A stretch of DNA of 63,440 nucleotides from Candidatus Aminicenantota bacterium (GCA_030612445.1 JAUWNW010000002.1:1-63440), one strand, 5' to 3'; shown: positions 17,765 through 26,988, numbered from the stretch's first letter. A program made the numbers and translations. Notes: a model not told the origin generated them from the letters alone.

Positions 17765-18187
17765 ATGGCTGAAGAATTCGAACCCAAAATCATTGCTTTT
17801 CTGTGCAAGTGGTGCTCCTCAGCCGGAAGCGACCTTGCAGGAGTTTCCCGTATGAATTACCCCCCCAATGTAGTTCCGATCACGGTTATGTGCTCAGGCA
17901 GTGTATCCCCTTTATATATCTTCAATGCCTTCCAGAAAGGAGCTGACGGAGTTCTTGTATCCGGCTGTCATCCCGGAGATTGCCACTATATTAAAGGAAA
18001 CTTCTATGCCCGGCGAAGGATAGCTTTAGTCAAAGAACTTATTGAATACATCGGCCTGGAACCACAAAGATTTAAAATGGCATGGGTCTCAGCAGCAGAA
18101 GGAAAAAAATACACGCAGATCATCCAAGACTTTGTTCAGGAGCTTAAACCACTCGGCCCCCAAACAAAGCTGAGGAGAGAAAAATAA
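17765..18187 (+). CDS. flxD: MvhD/FlxD-like iron-sulfur protein
   Basis: A 140-residue protein of the MvhD family, with the pattern FLCKWCSS, MCSGSVS and SGCHPGDCHYIKGN whose Cys residues bind a 2Fe-2S cluster. In known complexes this subunit links an electron-input module (hydrogenase, formate dehydrogenase or FlxABC) to HdrA. No hydrogenase large subunit is near, and an NAD(P)H-binding FlxA is encoded at 20253, so the Flx route is more likely. It overlaps the next gene (TAATG, stop and start share a base). The name flxD follows the FlxABCD-HdrABC system of Desulfovibrio. Confidence 0.88.
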   Translation: MAEEFEPKIIAFLCKWCSSAGSDLAGVSRMNYPPNVVPITVMCSGSVSPLYIFNAFQKGADGVLVSGCHPGDCHYIKGNFYARRRIALVKELIEYIGLEPQRFKMAWVSAAEGKKYTQIIQDFVQELKPLGPQTKLRREK

Positions 18188-19218
18188 TGGTGAACCTGGA
18201 AGAAATAAAAAAAGAAGCTAAGAAGATCCTGGAAGAAGGAAAAGTAAAATATATCATAGGTTATGCTAAAAGCTCAAATATCTTAATGGCTGCTCCTGTA
18301 TTTATAAAAAAACCGGAAGATGTTAACAAGCTCATCTGGAATCCTACCTGTTTTCAAAATCTTGTTAAGTTCCTCTTAGATGAAAAAAGAAAAAAAGCCA
18401 GAGAAAAAGAACCGGATACACGGCCAGTTGGTATTTTCGTGAAAGGCTGCGACAGCCGGGCCATAAATGTATTACTCCAGGAAAAATTTATAACCCGGGA
18501 AGATGTTTATATAATGGGGATTTCCTGCGAAGATCTCGGAGTTCTGGACGAGAAGAAGATCTTCAAAAAACTAAAAGACGAAAAGCCTGAAAAAATCGAA
18601 TTCGACCAAGGAAAAAATATAGTGATTTCAACCAAAGAAAAAACTATAAAAATTCCTCTCAAAGAAATCCTGGCTGAAAGATGTCTGGAATGCACTTCCA
18701 GTTTCCCAGTGATCTCCGATGTATTTTGGGGAGACAGAAACAACCGCTCACCCAAAGAACCATTTAAATCCCTGGAACAGATCGAATCATTATCTCAGGA
18801 AAAAAAGTGGGATTTCTGGCAACAACAGTTAAGTAAATGTATTCGTTGTTATGCCTGCCGGTCAGTTTGTCCCATGTGTTATTGTGATGAGTGTGTAGTG
18901 GACAGCATAAACCTTGCAGTCACAGCCGACACTAGTGCAGAAGAAAAGGCTCAAAAAATTAAATGGATAGAAAAATCACCGGAATCCTCAGAAAACTTCG
19001 GCTATCATCTGGTCAGAGCAATGCATTTAGCTGGCCGTTGTATAGATTGCAGCGAATGTGAACGAGTGTGTCCTGTTGACATCCCCTTAAGGCTTTTAAA
19101 TAAAAAACTGGAAAAAGTTGCTAAAGAGCTTTTTGACTATAAAGCCGGCTTAGATCCTGAGCAGCCTTCCCTTGTTTCTAGTTTCAAAGATGAAGACCCA
19201 GAAGATTTTATCAGGTGA
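18187..19218 (+). CDS. Flx-type 4Fe-4S subunit with F420-hydrogenase-beta-like region
   Basis: 343 residues. The N-terminal half has GIFVKGCDSRAINVLLQE, reminiscent of FrhB/FdhB-like proteins. The C-terminal half has two 4Fe-4S motifs, CIRCYACRSVCPMCYCDEC and CIDCSECERVCP. Position and composition fit one of the two Fe-S subunits (FlxB or FlxC) that connect the FAD subunit FlxA to FlxD and HdrA. I cannot say which letter is right from sequence alone. It begins one base into the flxD stop codon. The next gene starts 4 bp after its TGA. Confidence 0.78.
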   Translation: MVNLEEIKKEAKKILEEGKVKYIIGYAKSSNILMAAPVFIKKPEDVNKLIWNPTCFQNLVKFLLDEKRKKAREKEPDTRPVGIFVKGCDSRAINVLLQEKFITREDVYIMGISCEDLGVLDEKKIFKKLKDEKPEKIEFDQGKNIVISTKEKTIKIPLKEILAERCLECTSSFPVISDVFWGDRNNRSPKEPFKSLEQIESLSQEKKWDFWQQQLSKCIRCYACRSVCPMCYCDECVVDSINLAVTADTSAEEKAQKIKWIEKSPESSENFGYHLVRAMHLAGRCIDCSECERVCPVDIPLRLLNKKLEKVAKELFDYKAGLDPEQPSLVSSFKDEDPEDFIR

Positions 19219-19222
19219 GATT

Positions 19223-20260
19223 ATGGAAAAGATACTGACAAAAAAATCATTCCCCGCATGGGTAAAAAAACTGCAGTCTTATACAGTCTATGCTCCGGAA
19301 AAGCAGGAAAATCTATGGAGTTATGAAGTTATCCAAAACCCGGATAAGCTTAACCTGGAACACTTAAACACAGTCCAGGCTCCAAAAAAAATAACTTTTC
19401 CTCAGAGAGAGGTCTTCCTGCAATTTAATACTTCAAAAGAAGGAAAACCTCAAATTAAAGAAGTTCTCCCTAAAGAGCAACCTACTGTTATTTTCGGGGT
19501 CAGGCCCTGTGACGCTAAAGCAATAACTCTAACAGACAAGGTTTTTGGAGAGGAACCTAAAGATCCCTATTACTGGAGCAGAAGAAACCAGACGACATTG
19601 GTCGGCCTAACCTGCAACACTCCTCCTTCGGATAATTGTTTCTGTCTATCAGTCGGCGGTTCACCTCATGCTAAAGAGGGCTTGGATATTCTTATGACTG
19701 ATATGGATGACAAATATCATCTCGATTCCCTGAGTAAGAAGGGAGAGAAGCTTATCAAAGCAGCCGAAAATCTTTTCAAGCCTGTCTCACCAAAAGAGAA
19801 AAAAGAATTAGAAAAAATTCATCGGGAATCTGAGAAAAAAATTAAAAGAGAGGTAAAAGATATTAAAAACATCCCGGACAAACTTAAAAATATGTTTAAC
19901 TCTCCTTTCTGGGATGAAGAAGCCATGAGTTGTATCCGTTGCGGTATATGCACTTACCTCTGTCCCACCTGTTATTGTTTTGACATAACCGACGAACTCA
20001 CTTCCACCCTACCCCTCAATGGAAAAAGAGTCAGGACCTGGGATACATGTCAGTTCCCGGATTTTACCATGCATTCCTCAGGACACAATCCCAGGCCAGA
20101 CAAAGCCTCAAGATTACGCCAAAGAATACTTCATAAGTTCCAGTATCACGTCGAAAATTACCAGGATTACCTATGTACAGGCTGCGGAAGGTGTATTTCT
20201 TTATGCCCCATGGGAATAGATATAATAGAAATTCTGAATAAGGTGAGAGATCATGAATGA
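19223..20260 (+). CDS. Flx-type 4Fe-4S subunit, anaerobic sulfite reductase A-like
   Basis: About 345 residues from ATG 19223, chosen because AGGTGAG sits just upstream and the preceding gene stops at 19218; an earlier in-frame ATG at 19172 lies inside that gene. It resembles AsrA/sulfhydrogenase beta proteins: GVRPCDAKAI near the middle and two 4Fe-4S motifs at the C-terminus (CIRCGICTYLCPTCYC and CTGCGRCISLCP). It should carry electrons between the FlxA flavoprotein and the rest of the complex. It overlaps flxA (start 20253) by 8 bp. Confidence 0.8.
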   Translation: MEKILTKKSFPAWVKKLQSYTVYAPEKQENLWSYEVIQNPDKLNLEHLNTVQAPKKITFPQREVFLQFNTSKEGKPQIKEVLPKEQPTVIFGVRPCDAKAITLTDKVFGEEPKDPYYWSRRNQTTLVGLTCNTPPSDNCFCLSVGGSPHAKEGLDILMTDMDDKYHLDSLSKKGEKLIKAAENLFKPVSPKEKKELEKIHRESEKKIKREVKDIKNIPDKLKNMFNSPFWDEEAMSCIRCGICTYLCPTCYCFDITDELTSTLPLNGKRVRTWDTCQFPDFTMHSSGHNPRPDKASRLRQRILHKFQYHVENYQDYLCTGCGRCISLCPMGIDIIEILNKVRDHE

Positions 20261-21077
20261 AAACATATACATTCCAAAACTGGCAAAAATAATCAAGATA
20301 AAAGAAGAAGTCTCAGGCTCAAGGTCTATTAAAACATTCAGAACTCAATTCGTCGAAAAAAACGGTTTTTCCCACCAATGCGGACAATCTGCCATGCTTT
20401 CTGTTTTAGGAAAAGGCGAATCTATGATCTCCATATCCTCATCCCCGCTTGAAAAAGATTTCCTCCAGTTCAGTATCTTAAAAATGGGAAGAGTCACCTC
20501 CGCTTTACACGAAACAGAAGTCGGGGAAATCATCGGCATAAGAGGCCCTTATGGCAACAATTTCCCAATTGAAAATTGGAAAGGGAAAAACCTCATTTTT
20601 ATTGGCGGCGGCATTGGTTTAGCTCCGATCTGGTCTGTGCTGCAGACTGCTCTTAAAAAAAAAGATGATTATGGTAAACTAACTCTTATCTATGGAGCAA
20701 GAACCTCAAAGGACTTAGTATTTAAAGAGGAACTGGAAAAACTTAATAAAAAAATGAAGGTACATCTTTCAGTTGATGTTGAGGAAAAAGACTGGAAAGA
20801 GTATGTCGGATTTGTGCCGCAAAATGTAACAGACAAAAAACCTTCCCCTGACAATTCTATCTCGATCACCTGCGGCCCCCCTATTATGATAAAATTTGTA
20901 ATTAAAGCTCTTGAAGAGCTGGGATTTAAAGATGAACAGATCTATACTACAGTTGAAAATAAAATGAAATGCGGAATCGGTAAGTGTGGAAGATGCAATA
21001 TCGGCAAGCATTATGTTTGCAAGGATGGTCCAGTTTATTCCTGGGCTAAACTCAAGACATTACCACAAGAATATTAA
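20253..21077 (+). CDS. flxA: FlxA-like NAD(P)H-binding FAD/[2Fe-2S] oxidoreductase
   Basis: 274 residues of the ferredoxin-NADP reductase fold, as in AsrB, PyrK and sulfhydrogenase gamma. The FAD site is ISISSSP, the NAD(P) site GGGIGLAPIWS, then CGPP near the nicotinamide. The C-terminal cluster CGIGKCGRC...C binds 2Fe-2S. It is the likely entry or exit point for NADH or NADPH electrons of the whole cluster. No sulfite reductase siroheme subunit lies nearby, which argues against an Asr system. It overlaps the preceding Fe-S gene by 8 bp and is 15 bp before the next. Confidence 0.87.
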   Translation: MNENIYIPKLAKIIKIKEEVSGSRSIKTFRTQFVEKNGFSHQCGQSAMLSVLGKGESMISISSSPLEKDFLQFSILKMGRVTSALHETEVGEIIGIRGPYGNNFPIENWKGKNLIFIGGGIGLAPIWSVLQTALKKKDDYGKLTLIYGARTSKDLVFKEELEKLNKKMKVHLSVDVEEKDWKEYVGFVPQNVTDKKPSPDNSISITCGPPIMIKFVIKALEELGFKDEQIYTTVENKMKCGIGKCGRCNIGKHYVCKDGPVYSWAKLKTLPQEY

Positions 21078-21092
21078 TAAGGAGACATCAAG

Positions 21093-21776
21093 ATGGCAAA
21101 TAAAGGAAAATTTGTGACCGTCTTTATTATGGGAAAAGGCTACCAAGTCCCAGCTGAGGCAACCATTATGGGAGCAATGGAATATGCCGGCTATCAAATA
21201 AAAAGAGGCGCTGGCTGCCGCGAAGGATTTTGCGGTGCCTGTGCTACAGTATACAGGCTTCCTGGGGATTATAAGATCTATACAGGCCTTGCCTGTACTA
21301 CTTTAGTCGAAAAAGATATGTGGCTCTCTCAGCTTCCTGCAATCCCGGCTCATAAATCCATCTATGACATCAATAAGATCGAACCCAACGTTGCCACGAT
21401 CCAGAAACTCTATCCAGAAGTCTTTAGATGTGTTGCTTGCAATGCCTGCACTAAGGCTTGTCCTCAAGACCTAGAAGTCATGGATTACATTCAAGCTGCC
21501 AAGCGGGGTGACATCGAAGCCGTAATGGACCTCTCCTTTGATTGTTTGTGCTGCGGGCTCTGTGCCATCCGCTGTCCGGCGGAAATCGTTCAATTCAATG
21601 TCGGTATTCTTGCTAAAAGACTTTACGGTAAATACTTAGCCCCTAAAAGTAAAGAACTCAATATAAGGATCAAAGAAATCAAAAAAAATAAATACGATAA
21701 AGAATACAACGATCTAATGACTGCAAATAAAGAAGACCTCAAAAAACAATATTATGCAAGAGATATAGAAAAATAA
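21093..21776 (+). CDS. fumarate-reductase-like iron-sulfur subunit (2Fe-2S plus two 4Fe-4S motifs)
   Basis: 227 residues. An N-terminal plant-type ferredoxin domain has CREGFCGAC and a later Cys (GLACTT). A C-terminal domain has CVACNACTKACP and CLCCGLCAIRCP. The last motifs are both of the four-Cys 4Fe-4S type, unlike the single 3Fe-4S arrangement of classical SdhB/FrdB. In thiol:fumarate reductase TfrB the matching protein is fused to an HdrB-like CCG domain; here that domain is absent but a free HdrB is encoded at 12098. It pairs with the flavoprotein gene 12 bp downstream. There is no membrane anchor gene, so a soluble complex is expected. Confidence 0.78.
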   Translation: MANKGKFVTVFIMGKGYQVPAEATIMGAMEYAGYQIKRGAGCREGFCGACATVYRLPGDYKIYTGLACTTLVEKDMWLSQLPAIPAHKSIYDINKIEPNVATIQKLYPEVFRCVACNACTKACPQDLEVMDYIQAAKRGDIEAVMDLSFDCLCCGLCAIRCPAEIVQFNVGILAKRLYGKYLAPKSKELNIRIKEIKKNKYDKEYNDLMTANKEDLKKQYYARDIEK

Positions 21777-21788
21777 AAGGAGTCTCAG

Positions 21789-23453
21789 ATGTATCCAGAC
21801 TATATGAGCAAATCACTCAACAAAGTTATTCAAACCCGCAATAAGCGATTTGAGCTTGCAAAATCAGGAAAACCTGTTTTCCCGCCTATGAGCGCTAAAG
21901 AAAGGGATGATGTGCTTCATAAATTTCATCCCGATTATAAAAAATCTAGGCGAAAGATAAATATCGGCCCTAACAAAGGAGAGATGCTTACAACTGAAGT
22001 CACTGACATTCTGGAATCCCATTCCCGAATCAAACCGGAATATTTCGACCTTTCAAAGCCAGATTATAAAACAGACATCCTTATCATCGGAGGCGGGGGC
22101 GGTGGAACAGCTGCTGCAATTACCGCAATTCAAAATGGAGCTAAATGCCTTATCTCGACCAAACTACGCTTGGGAGATGCAAATTCCATGATGTCCCAGG
22201 GAGGCATGCAGGCTGCCGTTACAAAGCAGGACCCACCTACCCGTCACTATCTGGATGTAATCGGAGGCGGTCACTTTGACAATAAACCTGAGCTGGTTAG
22301 AGTTCTTACTGAAGAGGCCCCTGAAGTTGCTAATTGGTTGGAAGAACTTGGAGTCGTGTGGGATAAATTGGCTGACACCTCACTGCAAGTTTTACATGGA
22401 GGAGGGACTTCACGGAAAAGAATGCTTTCGTCCCGCGATTATACCGGTGCTATCATTATGCGGACTCTCATGGATGAAGTAAGAAATCACCCGGACAAAG
22501 TAAATGTACTTGAATTCATGCCCACAGTTGAATTAATCCTGGATGAGCAGGGAAAGTGTGCGGGAGGAGTGCTCTATAATCTTGAAACTGAAGAATATTT
22601 TACTGTAAAAGCAAAAACCACTATTATCACTACTGGCGGATTCGGACGGCTGCATATAAAAGGATTTGACACAACCAACCATTACGGCGCAACCGGAGAC
22701 GGGTTGGTTTTAGCTTACCGGGCCGGTGGAAAACTACTTTATATGGATTCTGTCCAATATCATCCGACTGGCGCAGCTTTCCCGGAACAGATCGCAGGAT
22801 TCCTGATCACAGAAAAAATTAGAGGAGCCGGGGGGCAACCGGTTAACAAAGACGGAGAGCTATTTGTCTACCCGCGTGAACCCAGAGATGTAGAAAGCTC
22901 TGCTCTAATCAGAGAATCCACGGAAAGAAAAAATGGCGTCGAAACACCAAGTGGAAGAGTAGGAGTCTGGTTAGACTCCCCTTTAATCGAGATGCTGCAG
23001 GGCGAAGGTTATGTCCAAAAACAATTCCCCGCTATGCTCCGTCAGTTTATCCGTTATGAGATCGATATAACAAAAGAACCAATGCTTGTATTCCCCTCTC
23101 TCCATTATCAGAATGGAGGGATCGAGATCAATGAAAAATGTGAAACCAATATTCCCGGCCTCTATGTTGCCGGGGAAGCATCGGGAGGAGTTCACGGACG
23201 CAATCGTTTGATGGGCAATTCCATATTAGATTATAATGTTTTCGGACGCAGAGCCGGAAAATATGCCTCCACCTATATTAAGTCAGTAAAACTGAGCAAA
23301 TTGTCCCTCGACCACATAAATAGATATGAAAAAGAGCTTAAAGCCGCTGGAATCAGAACTGACCGCATCTCCCCTGTACTCCTACCCTCCTATACCCCTG
23401 AAGACGTCCGTAAACGCCAGTTAACCGCTAAATACGAAGGGACCCTAAGATAA
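21789..23453 (+). CDS. fumarate reductase/succinate dehydrogenase-like flavoprotein
   Basis: 554 residues. The FAD Rossmann motif IIGGGGGGTAAAI lies near residue 100, after a long N-terminal extension (about 95 residues) absent from typical FrdA. Further family motifs are MSQGGMQAAV, HYGATGDGL, QYHPTGAAFPE and GGVHGRNRLMGNS. It likely reduces fumarate or oxidises succinate, but related enzymes act on other enoates or L-aspartate. The subunit at 21093 would feed it electrons. It ends the redox cluster; about 140 bp of non-coding DNA follow. AAGGAGTCTCAG before ATG 21789 supports the start. Confidence 0.82.
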   Translation: MYPDYMSKSLNKVIQTRNKRFELAKSGKPVFPPMSAKERDDVLHKFHPDYKKSRRKINIGPNKGEMLTTEVTDILESHSRIKPEYFDLSKPDYKTDILIIGGGGGGTAAAITAIQNGAKCLISTKLRLGDANSMMSQGGMQAAVTKQDPPTRHYLDVIGGGHFDNKPELVRVLTEEAPEVANWLEELGVVWDKLADTSLQVLHGGGTSRKRMLSSRDYTGAIIMRTLMDEVRNHPDKVNVLEFMPTVELILDEQGKCAGGVLYNLETEEYFTVKAKTTIITTGGFGRLHIKGFDTTNHYGATGDGLVLAYRAGGKLLYMDSVQYHPTGAAFPEQIAGFLITEKIRGAGGQPVNKDGELFVYPREPRDVESSALIRESTERKNGVETPSGRVGVWLDSPLIEMLQGEGYVQKQFPAMLRQFIRYEIDITKEPMLVFPSLHYQNGGIEINEKCETNIPGLYVAGEASGGVHGRNRLMGNSILDYNVFGRRAGKYASTYIKSVKLSKLSLDHINRYEKELKAAGIRTDRISPVLLPSYTPEDVRKRQLTAKYEGTLR

Positions 23454-23523
23454 AAACCGACCACATTTTAATTTCTTCTCTTCCCCATTCCCCATTGATA
23501 AACAATTTATAAGAATAAGTCAT

Positions 23524-23552
23524 TTGACAATAATAGTTTGATTAGATATGCT
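23524..23552 (+). promoter_or_regulatory. candidate promoter of the PilZ gene
   Basis: TTGACA (23524-23529) and TATGCT (23547-23552) with a 17-bp spacer, in the gap after the redox cluster. It would give a leader of about 40 nt before ATG 23600. The PilZ gene is thus probably transcribed separately from the cluster. Confidence 0.5.
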
Positions 23553-23599
23553 AATATAAAATTGTAGCAGCAACTTTCAGGGAAAGAAGGAGTTGGTTG

Positions 23600-24046
23600 A
23601 TGTCAAACAAAAGTATAGAAAGAAGAACTTGCTTCCGTTTTGAGATTCCAGGAGCAACTACAAGCTATAAATTAGATAAATTTCTCTCCTCGCCTCATGC
23701 AAAATATGGAGAAGAATTCTGCCCTATTTTGGACATCAGCAGAGGAGGTATGCGCTTTGTCTCTCAGAAAACTTTTAAAATAAATACAAAAATTGATATG
23801 AAAATATCTGTCCCGGGTGAAAGAGTTCCTATGAATCTTAAAGGAAGAGTAAGATGGTCCGCAGCAAACCCAGGGAAAAGTTATAAATACCAAATAGGGG
23901 TTCAATTTAATCCCTATGGTGAGAAAAAAGGACAAAATTACCCTGGCTCTCTGGTAAAAATTATCGCCCTGGAACAAAAATTCAGCCCGGATGATATATC
24001 GACTATAAAAAACTCAGACACTGGCGACTTTGAAATAGATGGGTGA
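23600..24046 (+). CDS. PilZ domain c-di-GMP receptor protein
   Basis: About 148 residues, a single PilZ domain. Both c-di-GMP binding motifs are visible: RTCFR (RxxxR, near residue 10) and DISRGG (DxSxxG, near residue 50). It should bind c-di-GMP made by the cyclases at 244, 4446 and 36238 and act by protein contact, on an unknown target. I chose ATG 23600 rather than the TTG just before it because AAGGAG (23587-23592) is well spaced. It converges on glyS with 6 bp between the stops. Confidence 0.88.
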   Translation: MSNKSIERRTCFRFEIPGATTSYKLDKFLSSPHAKYGEEFCPILDISRGGMRFVSQKTFKINTKIDMKISVPGERVPMNLKGRVRWSAANPGKSYKYQIGVQFNPYGEKKGQNYPGSLVKIIALEQKFSPDDISTIKNSDTGDFEIDG

Positions 24047-24052
24047 CAATAA

Positions 24053-26140
24053 TCAGTCTTTCTCCCCTTCAATAACAACTTCAGAGTAATCTGCGATTTG
24101 GCTAAAAAGTTCACTGACCTGTTGAAGTAAGGCCAGCCGGTTACGCTTAATCCTCTTATCTTCAGCCATCACCAGCACATTATCAAAAAAATTATCTATT
24201 GATGAGCCTATTGTAAGCACGATTCTTTGAGCTCTTGAAAAATCTCCACTTAAAAATAAAGGCCTAACATTATTTCTAATAATCGAATAGGTTGTGTAAA
24301 GCTCTCGCTCTTCTTTCTCAATAAGCAGATCCTGATTTACCCTATACATGGGTTGTCCCTTCAATATATTGTTAACTCTTTTGGCAGTAAGGATCAATGT
24401 CTTAAATTTTAAATTATCTTTAAGGCTGTTCAAAGCTTTCAGCTTGAGAAAAGCATTATAAATATTATCAACACCTGAACTCAGTACTGCGTTTATCAGG
24501 TCATAACGAAACCCAAGGTGGCTAAAAATATATTCCAGTCTGTTCTTAAAAAATTCAAGACAGATTTCTTTCAACTCACTTCTATTTTTTTTCAGTTTAT
24601 CCTCATACACTTTAATGACCTTATCCAGAAGCCGGGGAAAGGGGAAATCCAATTTTTTCTCAATCACAATAAAGCATATACCCTGGGCATTTCGGCGCAG
24701 TCCAAAAGGGTCCTTTGATCCGGATATCTCAATTTCAAGACCCATAACTCCTACTATTGAATCCAGCTTATCACAAACTGCTAAGACAGCCCCGGTAAGA
24801 GAAGATGGACTAGGATCATCCAGGCTTGCTGGTTGATAATGTTCATATATAGCTCTCCAGACAGCAAGAGAATATTTTTCTTTCCGGGCATAAATTCCGC
24901 CCACTTTCCCTTGGAGGGAGGGAAACTCTCTGACCATTTCTGTAAGCAGGTCAGCTTTACATAGTTCAGCTGCTTGTCTGACCTCTTGTTTTTTCTTGCC
25001 TCTGTCCACCTTGCTTGCTAAGTAAAGGGCAGTTTTTTTTATCCGTTCACTCTTGTCTGTATAACTTCCCAGGCTTTCCTGAAAAACAACCTGGCTTAAA
25101 TTCTCGGCTCTTTCTTTCAGCGGTATTTTTGCATCCTGCTCCCAAAAAAATCGAGCGTCTTCCAGTCTCGCTTTTAAAACCCTCTCGTTTCCCTTGCTTA
25201 CAAATCCTTTTGCATCATTACAGGCATCAGTAACTCCCAAAAAAATCGGGAGTTGTTTCTTTCCCTTAATAACAGAAAGGAGATTTTGCCCTTCTCTCAT
25301 CGCAGTACTTAATATCTCAATAGGCAATTTTAAATATTTTTTTGGGAAAGTCCCCAAAAAAACATAAGGGTATTCAACATCAGTAGCAAGTTTGTCCAGA
25401 AGTTTTTCATCAGGGTAACATTGCGCTTCCAGAGGCTCCAGCTTTTTTTCTATAAGATTCTTTATACGGGCTTTCCTAGTTTTCTCTTCGATAATGACTT
25501 TATTTTTCTTTAACTGTCTTCGATATTCCTGGAATGATTTTACTTTTATCGGGGCGGGAAAGTAAAGCTTGTGACCTGATGTAAAATCTCTTGTCGAAAT
25601 TCCATTGACCCTAAAAGAAAGTAGTTTCCCATCCAAAATACAAAAAACATACCTAATGGGGCGGGAAAATTTAAAATCATTCGTACCCCAACGCATCATT
25701 TTTGGAAAACTCAAGTTATTGATAATGTCCGGCAGAATCTGAGGCAGTACATCCCTGGCAGGCCTTCCTTTTTGGATTTTCTTTACAGCAATATAATCCC
25801 CTTGTTTATGCGAGACGACCTCCAGGCTATCGGCCTTAACTCCCTGGGACCTGGCAAATCCCTTGACAGCCGGAGTTTGGCTTCCATCAGGCGCAAATGC
25901 CACAGACTTTGGTGGACCAATAATTATTTCTTCTTTATTCCTCTGGCAGGCTATCAAATCACCATATACGATCAGCCTACGGCAGGTTCCAAATGTTTCG
26001 ATTTTTCCAGTTCTTTTTTTTTTATCAACCAAGTCCTGTGAGACAAGCTTATCTTCGAAATTTCTCTTTAATTGTTGCAAAGCAGCTTTAACATGCGTTA
26101 AAGGCATCTCTTCGGTATTAATTTCCAGGACAAATTCCAT
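24053..26140 (-). CDS. glyS: glycine--tRNA ligase beta subunit
   Basis: 695 residues, the normal length of the bacterial beta subunit. It starts MEFVLEINTEEMP, the conserved N-terminus, and ends with the anticodon-binding helical domain (FFDNVLVMAEDKRIKRNRL). With glyQ it forms the alpha2beta2 enzyme that charges tRNA-Gly. The start overlaps the glyQ stop by one base. It is the last gene of a glycine-cleavage operon. Confidence 0.97.
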   Translation of the reverse strand: MEFVLEINTEEMPLTHVKAALQQLKRNFEDKLVSQDLVDKKKRTGKIETFGTCRRLIVYGDLIACQRNKEEIIIGPPKSVAFAPDGSQTPAVKGFARSQGVKADSLEVVSHKQGDYIAVKKIQKGRPARDVLPQILPDIINNLSFPKMMRWGTNDFKFSRPIRYVFCILDGKLLSFRVNGISTRDFTSGHKLYFPAPIKVKSFQEYRRQLKKNKVIIEEKTRKARIKNLIEKKLEPLEAQCYPDEKLLDKLATDVEYPYVFLGTFPKKYLKLPIEILSTAMREGQNLLSVIKGKKQLPIFLGVTDACNDAKGFVSKGNERVLKARLEDARFFWEQDAKIPLKERAENLSQVVFQESLGSYTDKSERIKKTALYLASKVDRGKKKQEVRQAAELCKADLLTEMVREFPSLQGKVGGIYARKEKYSLAVWRAIYEHYQPASLDDPSPSSLTGAVLAVCDKLDSIVGVMGLEIEISGSKDPFGLRRNAQGICFIVIEKKLDFPFPRLLDKVIKVYEDKLKKNRSELKEICLEFFKNRLEYIFSHLGFRYDLINAVLSSGVDNIYNAFLKLKALNSLKDNLKFKTLILTAKRVNNILKGQPMYRVNQDLLIEKEERELYTTYSIIRNNVRPLFLSGDFSRAQRIVLTIGSSIDNFFDNVLVMAEDKRIKRNRLALLQQVSELFSQIADYSEVVIEGEKD

Positions 26141-26988
26141 CAGGAGGAACCCTCCCGTGAGACGTATTTCTGGGCAATTTTAGTCACTAGGTTTCTTATC
26201 TGAGCGATTTTTTTAACTCTTTCGGTTACACTGACCGCCCCTCTTGAATCAAGCAGATTAAACAGATGAGAGCTCTTAAGACACATGTCATATGCAGGAA
26301 AAAGTAAATTCTTTTCTATTAGTTTTACAGCTTCTCCAGAAGTTAAAGAAAACATTTTTTGAAGCGATTTAATGTTTGCATGATTAAAGTTGAATTCTGA
26401 AAATTCCCTTTCTTCTTCAATTCTCAAGTCTCTGTAACTCACATTATCAGACCATTGCAGGTCATAAATATTATCTTTTCCTTCCAAAAACATTTCCAAT
26501 CTCTCCAGTCCGTAAGTAATTTCAACCGGAACCGGGAAAGTTTCGATTCCGCCGGCTTGCTGGAAATATGTAAATTGGGTAATTTCCAATCCGTCAAGAA
26601 GGACCTGCCATCCAACTCCCCACGCTCCTATAGTAGGAGATTCCCAGTTATCTTCATCAAACCGCAGGTCATGATATTTTAAATCAATGCCAAGAGTTGT
26701 CAGACTCTGAATAAACAATTGTTGAATATCAGACGGAGAAGGTTTAATTATTACTTGATACTGAAAATGCTTCTGGACTCTGTGCGGATTTTCTCCATAA
26801 CGACCATCTGTGGGTCTCCGCGAGGGCTGTACATAAGCTACCCTCCACGGCTTTTTATCCAACACTCTGAAAAAAGTATCCGGAGTCATAGTGCCTGCAC
26901 CCACTTCCATATCATATGATTGGGCCAGATAACATCCCTGGTCAGTCCAGTATTTTTGAAGATTCATTATCAGATTCTGAATGCTCAT
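26140..26988 (-). CDS. glyQ: glycine--tRNA ligase alpha subunit
   Basis: 282 residues. It has the class II aminoacyl-tRNA synthetase alpha-subunit sequence YWTDQGCYLAQSYDMEVGAG and WRVAYVQPSRRPTDGRYG. It makes glycyl-adenylate together with glyS. It is 12 bp after gcvPB in the same direction, an arrangement that ties glycine charging to glycine breakdown. The C-terminus is slightly shorter than in E. coli (303). Confidence 0.97.
   Translation of the reverse strand: MSIQNLIMNLQKYWTDQGCYLAQSYDMEVGAGTMTPDTFFRVLDKKPWRVAYVQPSRRPTDGRYGENPHRVQKHFQYQVIIKPSPSDIQQLFIQSLTTLGIDLKYHDLRFDEDNWESPTIGAWGVGWQVLLDGLEITQFTYFQQAGGIETFPVPVEITYGLERLEMFLEGKDNIYDLQWSDNVSYRDLRIEEEREFSEFNFNHANIKSLQKMFSLTSGEAVKLIEKNLLFPAYDMCLKSSHLFNLLDSRGAVSVTERVKKIAQIRNLVTKIAQKYVSREGSS

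Noticed and set aside
20253-21077. flxA as the B subunit of an anaerobic sulfite reductase (AsrB)
   Set aside because: No siroheme-binding AsrC is in the cluster, and the neighbours are Hdr and MvhD-type genes.
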